From Crambe crambe (taxonomy: Eukaryota > Porifera > Demospongiae > Poecilosclerida > Crambeidae), in assembly GCA_963924555.1 (NCBI GenBank), contig OZ004582.1:744001-808000 (forward strand): a stretch of 64,000 nt of DNA, given 5' to 3'. A program made the translations under genes and the position numbers. The notes below the pieces were generated by a model that did not search any database, was not told the origin of the DNA, and was given only the letters and a program-made list of their open reading frames with translations. The number at the start of each line of letters is the position of its first letter. Position 1 is the first letter of the stretch. Below, one piece after another: positions 53,303 through 63,011 of this stretch.

Positions 53303-53520
53303 GGAAACAAGAAGTATGGAATCTTTGTTCTGTATATCCAGCCAACAATCCCTACATGTACGTACATTACTACACTATAATCTGAAGCTACCCGACGTAT
53401 ATGTAGGGATTGTTGGCTGGATATACAGAACAAAGATTCCATACTTCTTGTTTCCTTACTTTTTGTGCAGTGGTCATCCCTACATCTTTTTTCATTTCAC
53501 GAAATGCTTTTTCCCTTATA
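53303..53520. mobile_element. Fold-back element with perfect 55-bp arms
   Basis: 53303-53357 and 53401-53455 are exact reverse complements (55 of 55), separated by 43 bp. The arms include TTTGTTCTGTATATCCAGCC and AACAATCCCTACAT. Beyond the right arm TGGTCATCCCTACATC and CATTTCACGAAATGCTTTTT continue the match to the 41.5 kb copy. The perfection implies recent insertion or gene conversion between arms. Confidence 0.95.
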
Positions 53521-53599
53521 AAACTATGTATTCCACTATAAATCAAAGTGGTACAAAGATAGATATATTTGTGGTGTGATGGAGCCAGTGAAGTGCTTT

Positions 53600-54060
53600 G
53601 TGGATGAGATATGAGGTTCCTGGCTCAAGATTTGCTGTTAGTGACAAGGGTTGGATAGATAAAGAGCTTCTTTTTTTTTTGGCTGGAAGGACATTTTTTA
53701 GCAAATGCTATCACAAAGCGTCCTCTACTCCTCCTCTTGGATGGGCATAGCTCCCACTTTGAGCCTTATATAATTCGTTTTTGCTAAGGAAAATGATTGT
53801 ACAATTTTTTGCCTTCCACCCCATACAACCCATGAGTGCCAACCTATGGACTGTAGCTTTTTTTGGTCCTCTAAAAGCTTACCATAAAAAAAGTTCCGGC
53901 CAAGCCATTTCAAAGTTTAATTTCTGCAATGTGTTTCGACCAGCATGGCTGAAAGCAATTACCCAATGCAATTTCTATCACATGTAAGGGTAAGGAGAAT
54001 ATTCCAGTAACTGCCACAGAGCTCCTGATAATTAGCTCACAACTTCCTGGCTGGAATTCT
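53600..54060 (+). pseudogene. Pogo/Jerky-type DDE transposase relic
   Basis: VPGSRFAVSDKGWIDKELFF, LLLLDGH in a second frame (about 53733-53755) with the second catalytic Asp, then HPIQPMSANLWTVAFFGPLK, AISKFNFCNVFRPAWLKAIT (53838-53960). The family normally has HTTHxxQPxDxxxFGPLK; the third Asp has been lost (QPMSANLWTVAFFGP). At least two shifts. The HTH half is not found, and a stop region follows at 54000. Confidence 0.7.
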
Positions 54061-54750
54061 TCCTGTTAGAACATTGTGAGGGAGTCAGCAAAAGCAGCAA
54101 GCATTTGGAACAATGCCCCACTGCTTAAGGACATTCCCTCTTCAAACATGAGGAAGTTTTTTGACACAGTAGGCTATCTAAAGATGTGCATTTCACCAAT
54201 AAATACTCATGCACAGGCTACTATGTTATGTCCCCAGTTATCATCAACCAGATTGAAGCTGAGGGCCAGCTTAGCCTAACACTAATGAATAGACGACACT
54301 TTTTGAGGCGCAAAGGAAAGCTGGAGTTGGTTGTAAAACCTCCTATTTGGTACATACTCATTTCACTCTTAGGGGGTACCTACCTGCTGACATATTATGT
54401 TGGTACCTATTTTGTTGTTGTTGTTATTGTTTTGGTGGGGGGAAGGCTTAATATTTAAAGTGTATACCAAAGCAGTTTGGAGAAGTACAAATTTATCATA
54501 GTGAAAAGCAAGTTTCAACTCCCGTCGTCGTCATTGGGAACAAAGAATTTAGCAGTGGGTAGGTGGGGTACGTACGCAAACAGTGTTCATTGTACTTATG
54601 ATTGTGGCAGGGATTCTATAACATTAATGGACCAAAAAGGCCTCCATGTAGGAAAGGGATTATTTACTAACAGTTACAGTGATGGTATGCATATACTTTG
54701 TGAAACTGTATAAATGAAGCATGTATTATACCACTTCAGCACCAGATGAA
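54061..54750. other. Unassigned, several short frames
   Basis: Plus-strand frames at 54076-54279, 54186-54458 and 54477-54713 overlap and have no motif I can place. A GTTGTTGTTGTTATTG run lies near 54413. Confidence 0.35.
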
Positions 54751-54755
54751 GAGTA

Positions 54756-55123
54756 CCGTACTCGCGCGTTATTAGGCGTATGCGCTTATATCTCCACAGG
54801 AAGCAAACCACCGCTTAACAGCGAGTATGCGCCTAACGGCGAGATGGATAATTTAATTTAGGTGGGCATTAATTAGAGTATCGCGTGAAGCGAGCGTGAA
54901 GAACCAGCAATAAGTGGCAGTTCTGTGCAGAAACACAGTTTTAAGTAAGCTTAGCAAAGAGTTGCTAAACCAGTAAGAGAACACAAATAAGCCAGAAGAA
55001 GCAGAAATAGAGCTTATAAGTAAGGAGCGCTTAACAAAGGGTAGTTAGTGCAGCAAGAAAACCAGCGCCTAACAATGAATGTGCGCTTATTAGCGAGATG
55101 CGCCTAATAACACGCGAGTACGG
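54756..55123. mobile_element. 368-bp MITE with TA duplication
   Basis: Ends CCGTACTCGCGCGTTATTAG and CTAATAACACGCGAGTACGG are inverted repeats of about 26 bp with two mismatches, flanked by TA (54754-54755 and 55124-55125). Interior carries repeated GCGCTTA/GCGCCTAA motifs. CCGTA is also the start of the pogo terminus at 57080, but the rest differs. Confidence 0.9.
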
Positions 55124-55221
55124 TATATTAAAGTACTGTTCCTTTCAAAAAAGAAGAATATTGAAGACCTGGAGTTGCCAGAACAGTCGGAACGTGGCTG
55201 CTTTTATTTTGAAGATATGGA

Positions 55222-55593
55222 ATGTATCTCAATACACAAATTGATTTATATTACTTATATACTAGAGGGGGGATTTTTTTCTATGGAAGAAATCCAGAAT
55301 TCAGTTGGAGGCAGTTAAAAGCATTCCTCGTAAAAAATGTCACCAAAGTGTGTTGCCACAAACATAACCTCCACGGCTGGGTGCGTGTACAAATTGAAGG
55401 TGTTATTTCATTGTACTGTTGCATTGTAAATAGCAGCAACACTGATTTGGATAGCAGCAAGGCTGATTTGGATCCTGAGTCTGACTCTGAAGAAGAATGT
55501 GACTATGAAATAGCAAGGAAAAAGCGTATTGCTGAAAACCAAGCTGCATTTAAAACTATAATGAATGACGTTCTCCCTTTGGAGGTGAAATGA
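55222..55593 (+). CDS. Hypothetical protein with acidic, helical C terminus
   Basis: A 123-codon frame. The first half contains FSWRQLKAFLVKNVTKVCCH and a Cys/His cluster (KVCCHKHNLHGW); the second half is acidic (DLDPESDSEEECDYE) then helical (IARKKRIAENQAAFKTIMND). I do not recognise the family. A downstream frame at 55822-56046 may be its continuation as a separate exon. Confidence 0.35.
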   Translation: MYLNTQIDLYYLYTRGGIFFYGRNPEFSWRQLKAFLVKNVTKVCCHKHNLHGWVRVQIEGVISLYCCIVNSSNTDLDSSKADLDPESDSEEECDYEIARKKRIAENQAAFKTIMNDVLPLEVK

Positions 55594-55821
55594 TAATCAA
55601 AGTATATTGACACTAATAATGGTAATTATATTATTGCTAGGCACCCTCCGAGATTAAAGTAATTATTTATGTCACTTAATAGCTATACATAATTATATTG
55701 TCCAATTATATTGTCCAATGTAGGGTACTCGTTCTATAAAGAAGACGCTACCACAAATGGAGCTTTCACAGTGCCCTGAGGTATCAAATATAATCATATG
55801 ATTAATACATCATTGTATATT

Positions 55822-56046
55822 CAATAGATTGGGCAAGTAGTGGCAGTACAATCTACAAAGTATAAAGACCGCCCCCTACTTGGAAAAGTCGTGAAGACCA
55901 AGACTAATGATGGCAGCAAGTGGAAGGAATGGAAGGGGAAACATGATGGACAAGTTTTTACATACACAGACAGCATACCATACAAAGATATCATACATAC
56001 AGACATTCACTTCACCTCAACCATGCAGGCACATCTGAAATCTTGA
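55822..56046 (+). pseudogene. TE-associated beta-rich C-terminal domain
   Basis: The frame reads VAVQSTKYKDRPLLGKVVKT, then WKEWKGKHDGQVFTYTDSI and PYKDIIHTDIHFTSTMQAHL. A pattern of RPxxGKV, a WxxxxGxxxxxW-type core and a terminal STxxxHL occurs at the C termini of TE-associated invertebrate proteins. A BAH/chromo-like fold is possible but not shown. Preceded by an AG acceptor-like site at about 55820. Confidence 0.35.
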
Positions 56047-56084
56047 AGAAAAAGTATAAGCAGTAAGAAATTTTTGAAAAAATC

Positions 56085-56520
56085 GAAAAAATACCTTGAA
56101 ATTATTTTTCATGGGTATTTCATAGTGGATCTGCTATATGAAATTAACATGGAACTGCTGTGAAAGGGCTTTAAAATGACTGAGAAAAAAACATGAAAAT
56201 AATGTTAAAAAAGTGTGAAATTGCCATGAAAATGGATTGTTTAACACCAATTCTTTTTCATGGCAAATTCATGGCAACTGAATCCATGAAATTCCTATGA
56301 AATTTCATGGATTTTTCATGTCATTTTCATAACCTTTTTCATAGCATTTTCATGGTGCAATATTTCATGGCATTTTCATGGCATTTTCATAGCACGTTTT
56401 CATGGCATGTACCCCATGAAACGTCGACGTTTCATGGGATAAAGTATGATGAAAAACATGGTTTCAACTAATGAAAAAGTGCTGAATTATCATGGCAAAT
56501 TCATGGGAAAATGACCTAGT
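56085..56520. repeat. ATGAAA/TTTCAT-rich repeat with 26-bp perfect palindrome
   Basis: Dense copies of CATGGCATTTTCATGG, TTTCATGG and their complements. At 56413-56438 a perfect palindrome is centred on CGTC/GACG (arm CCCATGAAACGTC). The first half is dominated by ATGAAA and the second by TTTCAT, so the whole behaves as a diffuse inverted repeat. No coding. Confidence 0.75.
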
Positions 56521-56859
56521 AGTGTTAGAGAGCATGTGCAAAAAAAAAAAGGGTCTGATTGGGTCTTGGTAAATGTTACTTCAGAGCAAGGATACAAACT
56601 AACAACCATTTCAACCTGATTAATTGAACAATATTATTAAAACCTGTACAGGATAATTCTTTTAAAAATACCTTCACTGACGATGAAAAAGATGCATGGT
56701 ACTACGATCAGGGGTAGCTGCAAGCAAAGCAGCAAAGCAATTTCATTCTTAGCATCATTTTCTCCTTCTAAGGTGAATTCGACAGGCCTCCTCCTCTCCC
56801 CAAAGTTGTGAAAAACTTCCTTGACTAGCTCAGCCATCAATGTGAGTGAGGGGCCTCCC

Positions 56860-57077
56860 ACTCTTCAGTTTCCTTCAAACCTCGATACACACAAGAGAGA
56901 AGCTATTTCAATCCAATTAAAAGAAAGTGAGAGCAAATATTCAATCTGCTCTTTTTCAATATCGAATTTTGGTCGACCTTGTCTTCCAGTATGAAGAGCA
57001 GGTGTACAATAACAAGTATTGCGAGAAGTTGAATCCAGTAATGTTCTATACTCCTTCCACTTATCTAATAGAAAACG
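56860..57077 (-). pseudogene. Integrase-core gene fragment, downstream of the pogo insertion
   Basis: The minus strand reads FLLDKWKEYRTLLDSTSR, then HTGRQGRPKFDIEKEQIEYL, LSLSFNWIEIASLLCVSR, the helix-turn-helix N-terminal region of the same integrase-core family as at 19974-21415 (compare QPAFAIEAEQVF). The gene stops after the HTH: no WHIDGH core follows. It is continuous with 59496-59706 across the inserted pogo element. The neighbouring minus frame at 56637-56861 (LMAELVKEVFHNFGERRRPV) is unassigned. Confidence 0.75.
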
Positions 57078-57195
57078 TACCGTAGTTTGGGAAATTTCTG
57101 CACTAAAAATTTTATGAATTTTAATATTTTGTCTAAATTAAATTTCGAAATATTAAATGTTAAAATAAGAGCACGCGCAACCAAGACCACGTGAA

Positions 57196-57573
57196 GTGAT
57201 CGATCACAATCGAATCGTGAAGAACTTAAGAAATGGAAGTGACTGCTGCATCCGTGGATACCACGTATATCGAACAATCTGGCTAGCAACTGTTGGAGAA
57301 GTTCTTGTGTGTGAGAGAGAGCCCACAAACGAGAGAGACAGGTATGCTGTTGCTGTTATCAAGAGTGGAGTGGTCATAGGTCATTTACCAAGAAAGATAT
57401 CAAGAGCATGTTCTATTTTCTTGAGGAGAGGAGGAAGTCTACATTGTACAGTAATTGGAGGGAGAAGATATTCATACGATCTGCCACAGGGTGGACTGGA
57501 AATCCCATGTACTTTGACTTTTGAGGGGAAGAAAAGAGAAATAGAGAAGTTGAAGAGAGTTTTGAAGATATGA
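57196..57573 (+). CDS. HIRAN-domain accessory protein of the pogo element
   Basis: About 125 codons in one open frame ending at TGA 57571. Residues about 20-100: CIRGYHVYRTIWLATVGEVL, EREPTNERDRYAVAVIKSGV, VIGHLPRKISRACSIFLRRG and GLEIPCTLTFEG. The G(F/Y)HVY start, the NExDxxAVAV core and VxGHxPR are diagnostic of HIRAN, a beta-barrel that binds DNA 3' ends in HLTF and Rad5-type enzymes. Here it stands alone. No in-frame ATG precedes the domain: the frame opens with GTG-ATC, so a short upstream exon or a non-ATG start is likely. It begins about 115 bp inside the left terminus and converges with the transposase gene. A role in handling transposon ends is attractive but is inference. Confidence 0.8.
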   Translation: MIDHNRIVKNLRNGSDCCIRGYHVYRTIWLATVGEVLVCEREPTNERDRYAVAVIKSGVVIGHLPRKISRACSIFLRRGGSLHCTVIGGRRYSYDLPQGGLEIPCTLTFEGKKREIEKLKRVLKI

Positions 57574-57667
57574 GTGTCAAGTTATGCAATAAACTTGATG
57601 TTATTGTCTATAATTATAATAATAGCAACTAATTTTATCAATAATCGGATCCTCTTCCTCATTTTCT

Positions 57668-59331
57668 TCAAATTCTATCACTCCTATCTTCATCTGCAAC
57701 CACCCTCTTCATCCTCCTCATCTTCAGTCTCACTCTCCTCCTCTTCAGATTCTTCAGTCTCGCTATCATCTTCTTCAGATTCGTCAGTCTCACTCCTGTC
57801 ATCCTGGTCCACATCATAAACTGAGGATTCTCTGCAATGTGTTCAGCCATTTCGACCAGCCACTTAGCACCTTGTTCCTTCAAATCAATGGGCTGTAACT
57901 CTGTGGTTTCTAAATTCTTTCCCTGCAACTGCTTAGAAATTTGATCAGCGTACCACTCTTGAATTCTTCCTCATGAAATCCTTTGCAGGCTTGTTCACCG
58001 AAATGTCCATAGGCTGCAGCAGATCAGTGGTATTGGGAGGTAGGAAGCAAACATGGATGTCATTCTCTTCAAGAATTTTATTAACGCCAGCAGTGACTTG
58101 TCCTTTGAAATTGTCAATAATTACAAGAGCAGATTTGTCCTCTCCTAACAATTCTTGTTGACTTTTTACATACGGAACAATAATTTCTTTTATGTATTCA
58201 ATCATTGTCTTTTCTGTGGACCAATGTCGAGGTGAGTGAGTTATATGCCAATCACTTGGAAACTGGTAGCGTGGATGACATCTTGCAGTTTTCCCCTTAT
58301 AGATTACTTGTAATGGCAGAAAATCTCCAGTGAGCGAACCACAAAACACTGCTGTAATTAAACGCTTGTCACTCACTCCAGTTACCTCCACTCGCTTCGA
58401 GCCTTGCTTATCCATGGTCCAAGGAGAAACTGGTACTATCTTTATACCAGTTCAAAGTCATCAATGGTATACTTGCTTTTTGCAGTTGTAGATTTTCTTT
58501 GTACAAATTTCATACGGTTAAGAAGAGAGAAGGCCAAGATTTGTTTAGTTCGATATGGCCACCAAATTCTGTAAGCTTGGAACTATCATATGTCAATACA
58601 ATGCCTCGTGCAGCAGCCATAGCTATACGGGAAGATACCACACCCCCACCTTCCCTGACTTTCTTCAAGTACAACTGAACTATTGTATCCAGTTCTTCTC
58701 CGAGTAGATAAGGTCTACCACGCTTCCTGCAAGGAAGAACTGACACATCACCATCATCCTCCGCTCTCCTTTTCTTCTTGGTCTCAAGATAAGCAGTCTT
58801 GATGAAGTGGACAGTGCTTGGATTTACTTTGGTTTTAAATCTTCTACTAAACTCCTTGGCCGCTGCTGTAATCCCATAGCGATGGGCATACCTGTCTATG
58901 TTTGCACGGTCCTTGGGGGTGAACCTAAAAACGAAATTATGGCAGAGTAGCGTGATTTTCTATTTATGTTTCATACATGTAACAATAATAATTATAATTA
59001 TGTGGCCTTTATTAGCCATCAGTAAAACTTTAATAGCACTGTGTAGATACTGGGACTTTCTTAGAAGAGCAAAGCTTATTAATTAGCTAGCTAGAAGGAA
59101 CACTTTCACACCCCCTTTCAAATGCACATGCAATGCTGGTAACTAAGTTAGTAAGGCTAGCTAGCTACGGCTTACTTCGTGTAAAGACCACGTTTCTTTT
59201 CCTGCTTTTCTTTTACAGCCTTTTCTACCTCTGTATTAGCAAGAGCAATTGCTCTAGACTCGATTCTCACTGATAAAGATCCTTTGGGATCTGGAAGTCC
59301 TTCTCTGGGCTTGAAATACTGCCGAAGAGAC
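57668..59331 (-). pseudogene. Pogo/Tigger-type DDE transposase
   Basis: From ATG 59331: MSLRQYFKPREGLPDPKGSL and VEKAVKEKQEKKRGLYTK, an intron, FTPKDRANIDRYAHRYGITA and AAKEFSRRFKTKVNPSTVHF (HTH), RKRGRPYLLGEELDTIVQLY, FGGHIELNKSWPSLL, SLLNRMKFVQRKSTTAKSKY, then a jump to IKIVPVSPWTMDKQGSKRVE, VTGVSDKRLITAVFCGSLTG, SALVIIDNFKGQVTAGVNKI (second Asp), FLPPNTTDLLQPMDISVNKP (third Asp) and LKEQGAKWLVEMAEHIAENP. The block holding the first catalytic Asp (NWDQTG) is deleted at about 58445, leaving two acidic residues. Frameshifts at about 58510 and 57955 add to this. Transposition would need a partner element. Confidence 0.9.
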
Positions 59332-59495
59332 ATTTTAAATCTGAGCATGTTTTTTTATACCGCAAGTAATTTTACTGCTCTAATTATCCAAAAATAGTAA
59401 ATTTTGAAAACTAATAATGTTCAATTTTTTTAATTTCGAAAAAATATTTGCTGTTCGAAATTAAAATAACAGCGGAAATTTCCCGAACTACGGTA

Positions 59496-59706
59496 TATGA
59501 TTTTTTAGTTGTTGAATAAATTCTTCGTAATTCTGAATGGAACTCCTTTCATTTGGAGTTAGAGTAATGCTTTCCAAACAGCTGAAGAGCTAGTTCAAAT
59601 CTCTCTATCATATATTCCGCGAAACGAACATTAGCAGTGCCATACTGTCTCTCTGAGACAACAAGCAAGTCATTCAATTCTCTGAAATATGTCGTCCAAC
59701 TTACAA
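59496..59706 (-). pseudogene. Integrase-core gene fragment, upstream of the pogo insertion
   Basis: Minus strand from ATG 59706: MSLVSWTTYFRELNDLLVVS, VRFAEYMIERFELALQLFGK and, after a shift, LTPNERSSIQNYEEFIQQLK. The last frame runs into NHI at the TA target and continues without a shift in RFLLDKWKEY on the other side of the pogo element. It is the helical N-terminal part of the integrase-core family, comparable with exon 1 at 21415-21082. Confidence 0.65.
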
Positions 59707-59709
59707 GAG

Positions 59710-60845
59710 ACATAGCATGCACAGAGTACGGGTTTAAAGGTTACTAACAAGGGTGCGCATGTGCAAGAAATAGGTGGGAAATTCAAAATTAGGAGGTCAG
59801 GATATAATGACGTGATGTAACCATAGTAGCTAGCCTAAAATTATTGAGTGAGAATATCGATGGGTTTCAGGAGTTTATACGGGTATTATGAGTTCGTTAG
59901 GTATTGTTGCTCTTTTCTTGGAAATGGACTATTAGAATGCTGAAAATTGCTCCAGAGAGAACTAATGCATGTGTGGAGCAATAAAAATATTGCATCTTGC
60001 AGATAGGAGTCATGATCTTACATGACATACTCAAGAAGGTATTATGCTTGATTTATCTTTTAACAATTACCTTAGAAATTCCCTGCACTTTTTTTTATTC
60101 AAGATTGGTCACTATTTTAAAAAGTCTTATTTAAGATTATGATTATGCATGAATGGCATGATTTTATTTGATCAAAAGTATCTATCCTGTAGATTCTTAT
60201 TAAGTGATGAACCCATAATAGAGACCGACTCATAAAACCTACATCTACTCCATTATACCCTCATCAGAATACATTTAACTGCACTTGAACAGATATAGTT
60301 GTAATGTGATTTGAAGACCATGTACTGTAATAAGTCATTACAAATTATCCATGTCATATATCCCCGAAACTCTGATGCAAACTCTGGATATGTTAGTATG
60401 TAGATGATAGGACGAGAGTTGGACTACATGTATGAACAATGGGACGACGTGCTGCCCCAGAAAGTGCAATAGTTATTTCAAGGGATGAGCACCCATACAC
60501 TTTGCTATTGCATTCAAAATTTGCTCCATCAATCCTATTTAATGAGCATACCTTTTTGTAACACAAGTGCACTTCTCTCAACATCGTCCTGCATTAATAA
60601 TTTTTTTCTCACTAGAGGATGCATCTTTATAGGAGCAGAGTGAGGCAAAAATGTATAATTCATTTACTCCCCTCCAATTTCCAAATGCAGCACATGCGTT
60701 CTAGATATTAATCTTGCAGAGTTAGTCAGTTAGAGCCTTAATTGTTATCCACTTACATAGTTATTGCCAGTATCTGCATGGGATTCATCCCTATCACTCT
60801 CCTATAATCAACCAAGAAATGAATTATTATACCTCTTTCAGTAAG
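59710..60845. other. No recognisable gene
   Basis: Short frames only. Nothing with terminal repeats or protein motifs was recognised. Confidence 0.45.
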
Positions 60846-60849
60846 TTCA

Positions 60850-61440
60850 ACAGTCAAGATCAGAAGTGTCATCCACCATAACAACACTATCCTTCACTGG
60901 GTAGTTGCACACAAGATCAGTACCTTTTGAAAGTAGAATGGCACAACTTGGCATGGTTATGAATAGGCTGAAAGGGATTTTAACTGCCTTGATGAAAACA
61001 AATTGATACATTTCCAAAGATGAATATCATGATACCTCCTTACCTTGATAGTAGCTCCATTGGGAAAAATTAACTCTTCCTTATCACCACTACTAAACTT
61101 AAATGCAACCCGTATCACGCCCCCATCAGAATTCACTTGCGTGATAAGACACTAAAACACTTTTTCATAGCTTCTATTAGCTGCAAATAAAAAATGGATG
61201 CATACATGTATAATTCTCTAAACACTTACCTTTGACCTTCTTTCAATATGTGCTTCCTCTTCTTCTGCACACCTTTCAGCAGCCTAGCCTACAATTTCAA
61301 TTTTCACTAAATTTTGATATAATCTGGTATCCAACCTTCTGCTGATCAATAGCAAGAGATTCCTGATAGGCTGCATCTTGTTCTTGTCGAATAGCTCTAG
61401 TTCCTGTGCATGTTTCCTTGCTATCTCAGCCGGTGTATTA
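60850..61440 (-). pseudogene. UBX-like and coiled-coil end of the Ginger-like gene
   Basis: Minus-strand exons: NTPAEIARKHAQ (from about 61440), in a shifted frame RAIRQEQDAAYQESLAIDQQ (about 61395-61335), AAERCAEEEEAHIERRSKV (about 61290-61230), CLITQVNSDGGVIRVAFKFS and SGDKEELIFPNGATIK (about 61150-61045). RxEQDxAYxESLxxDxxK followed by a charged coiled coil and a beta-strand pair is the pattern that precedes and begins UBX domains of FAF1/UBXN7-type proteins. Further downstream SLFITMPSCAILLSKG (about 60960-60910) could be its last strand. Introns are short. One frameshift near 61400. It directly follows the Ulp1-PHD exon and may be part of the same gene. Confidence 0.5.
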
Positions 61441-61456
61441 CTGTAAAGAACAATAC

Positions 61457-62343
61457 TCAATAATACAGTAGTTGGTGATTACTTACATTAGGATCTTTGA
61501 GAATTGGAATTAAACGTGCAAACTTGGCAACGAGGTCCTTGGTACTAACTTCTCGCAGCATTCTCACGGCATCCTCAGTGGAAAAATGAGGTGAACAAGG
61601 GGAAGGGGGCCGGTTTTCCTTGTGAGTGTTGCATTTGGAGCAATACCATTTTGAAGAAGGCTCTTCTTTCAGCTGAACACACTTGAAGTGATACCATCTT
61701 TGGCAATGGTCACACTCAATCATATTGGAATCATAGGATTCAATATTCAAACACACACAGAAAACATGGATAATAACATGCTTCAATTGACACCGATTCA
61801 CATTTAATGGAAGGGATGCTGGAAAGGGTGATAGTTTACCATCCATAAAGCATTGCTTCAGGTGAGAACGCATAGCAGACTGATCAAAGGATATGGTTCT
61901 AAGACTTCGTCCCCATGCTGCATAGTATGCAGCTGCAATGCTGAATAAGCCACAGTCAAATGGACCATCTTGTTGCTGCATTGGAACAATCGTAACCATA
62001 AGCATATCATCCTTGATAGCATCCTTGTATATTTCTGCTAGCTGAGATTGTAGTGATAGTGATATGGTTCCAGTTGAAGAGCTATCATAAAGCAAAACTT
62101 CTCCATTAGAGTAGGTGCTGGTAACCCAGTGCTCACGCTCACTATCATGATGAATTTGAATAGCTGTATAATTTATTATCATTAGCTACATAATATTTAC
62201 AGCAAATAAAAACACTAACCTCTAACAGAATCACTGTCAATCTGTACTGGACTAAATGATGACTGAGACAACAGACTAGTTTGCAGACCCTCCAATGAAG
62301 GAAATTCTTCACGTAGAAGCTTATTGGCTGCATGCACATGCTT
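61457..62343 (-). CDS. Ulp1-like peptidase with PHD finger
   Basis: Exon 62343-62220 (DKHVHAANKLLREEFPSLEG, SQSSFSPVQIDSDSVR) is joined across a 56-bp intron (GTTAGT to TACAG, phase kept) to AIQIHHDSEREHWVTSTYSN (catalytic His in HWVTS, then Asp in YDSS), QQQDGPFDCGLFSIAAAYYA (catalytic Cys, DCGLF). This is the C48/Ulp1 cysteine peptidase fold. A PHD finger follows: CVCLNIESYDSNMIECDHCQ, WYHFKCV and KWYCSKCN, giving C4-H-C3. The open frame continues to LIPILKDPNV, a GTAAGT donor. Ulp1 plus PHD behind a GPY/F integrase tail is known from Ginger DNA transposons. All catalytic residues appear intact. Confidence 0.85.
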
Positions 62344-62399
62344 ATCCGTTATCACTTACTTCCAATAAGATTACACAGCCACACTTTGTCTGCCTTCAA

Positions 62400-62985
62400 C
62401 TATATATACATGCATGGCACATGCATAATAACAAAATGAAATGCATGCATTATTATTATGCTTATTTTTACCTTCATTTTCTTAGGTTTATCAGGAAGCG
62501 ATGGAAAGCAATGCTCACGTTTTAGTGATCTTTTCTTGGGGGACTGAGGAGGTGGCTTGATAGACGATCTCTGAATATGACGCTTGAGGCGGTTTATATT
62601 GGCAGTCTGCTTTATAACTTTCCCATTCCATTTGTACACACCTTTGCCCAAGTAACGATGAATGATATAGGGTCCTAGCCAAAGAGGATCCATTTTACCT
62701 CCTTTTGTGCAGTATTTTGTAACAGAACTTTTGATCCAATAGGTAAAGTAGATGTCTCATGCCTTTTATCATAAGTTTCTTTCTGCTTACACTGGGCTTT
62801 TTTAATGTTATCTGAAGCAATATTAAATGACTTTTCTCTAGAAACAAGCAAGCTGCTCATTAATTTCACTGCGCTTTCAGAATCTTCAACATCCTCAGTT
62901 TCATCAAGAGGCAATATCTCATTATCAATAGGGAGGCGCATATTCTTCTGATATAGCATATAATACGGCGACTGCTCACCAAGGT
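62400..62985 (-). pseudogene. Integrase C-terminal region with GPY/F module
   Basis: Two overlapping frames: GEQSPYYMLYQKNMRLPIDN (about 62985-62925), KKAQCKQKETYDKRHETSTL and PIGSKVLLQN (to about 62720), then after a shift DPLWLGPYIIHRYLGKGVYK and TANINRLKRHIQR. WLGPYxIxxxLGKGVYxL is the GPY/F module that ends integrases of Gypsy LTR elements and Ginger transposons. The shift at about 62690 breaks it. The DDE core that should precede it is missing. Confidence 0.75.
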
Positions 62986-63011
62986 GACAAGCTACCTAGG
63001 CTCATATAGTA

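Larger units (their letters stand above)
57080..59493 (-). mobile_element. Pogo-type transposon carrying a HIRAN gene
   Basis: Termini CCGTAGTTTGGGAAATTTC (57080-) and, inverted, CCGTAGTTCGGGAAATTTC (ending 59493) form about 22-bp inverted repeats. TA flanks at 57078-57079 and 59494-59495 are the target duplication. Inside, a minus-strand Tigger/pogo transposase and a plus-strand HIRAN-domain frame converge. The element is about 2.4 kb and interrupts an integrase-core gene. Confidence 0.9.
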
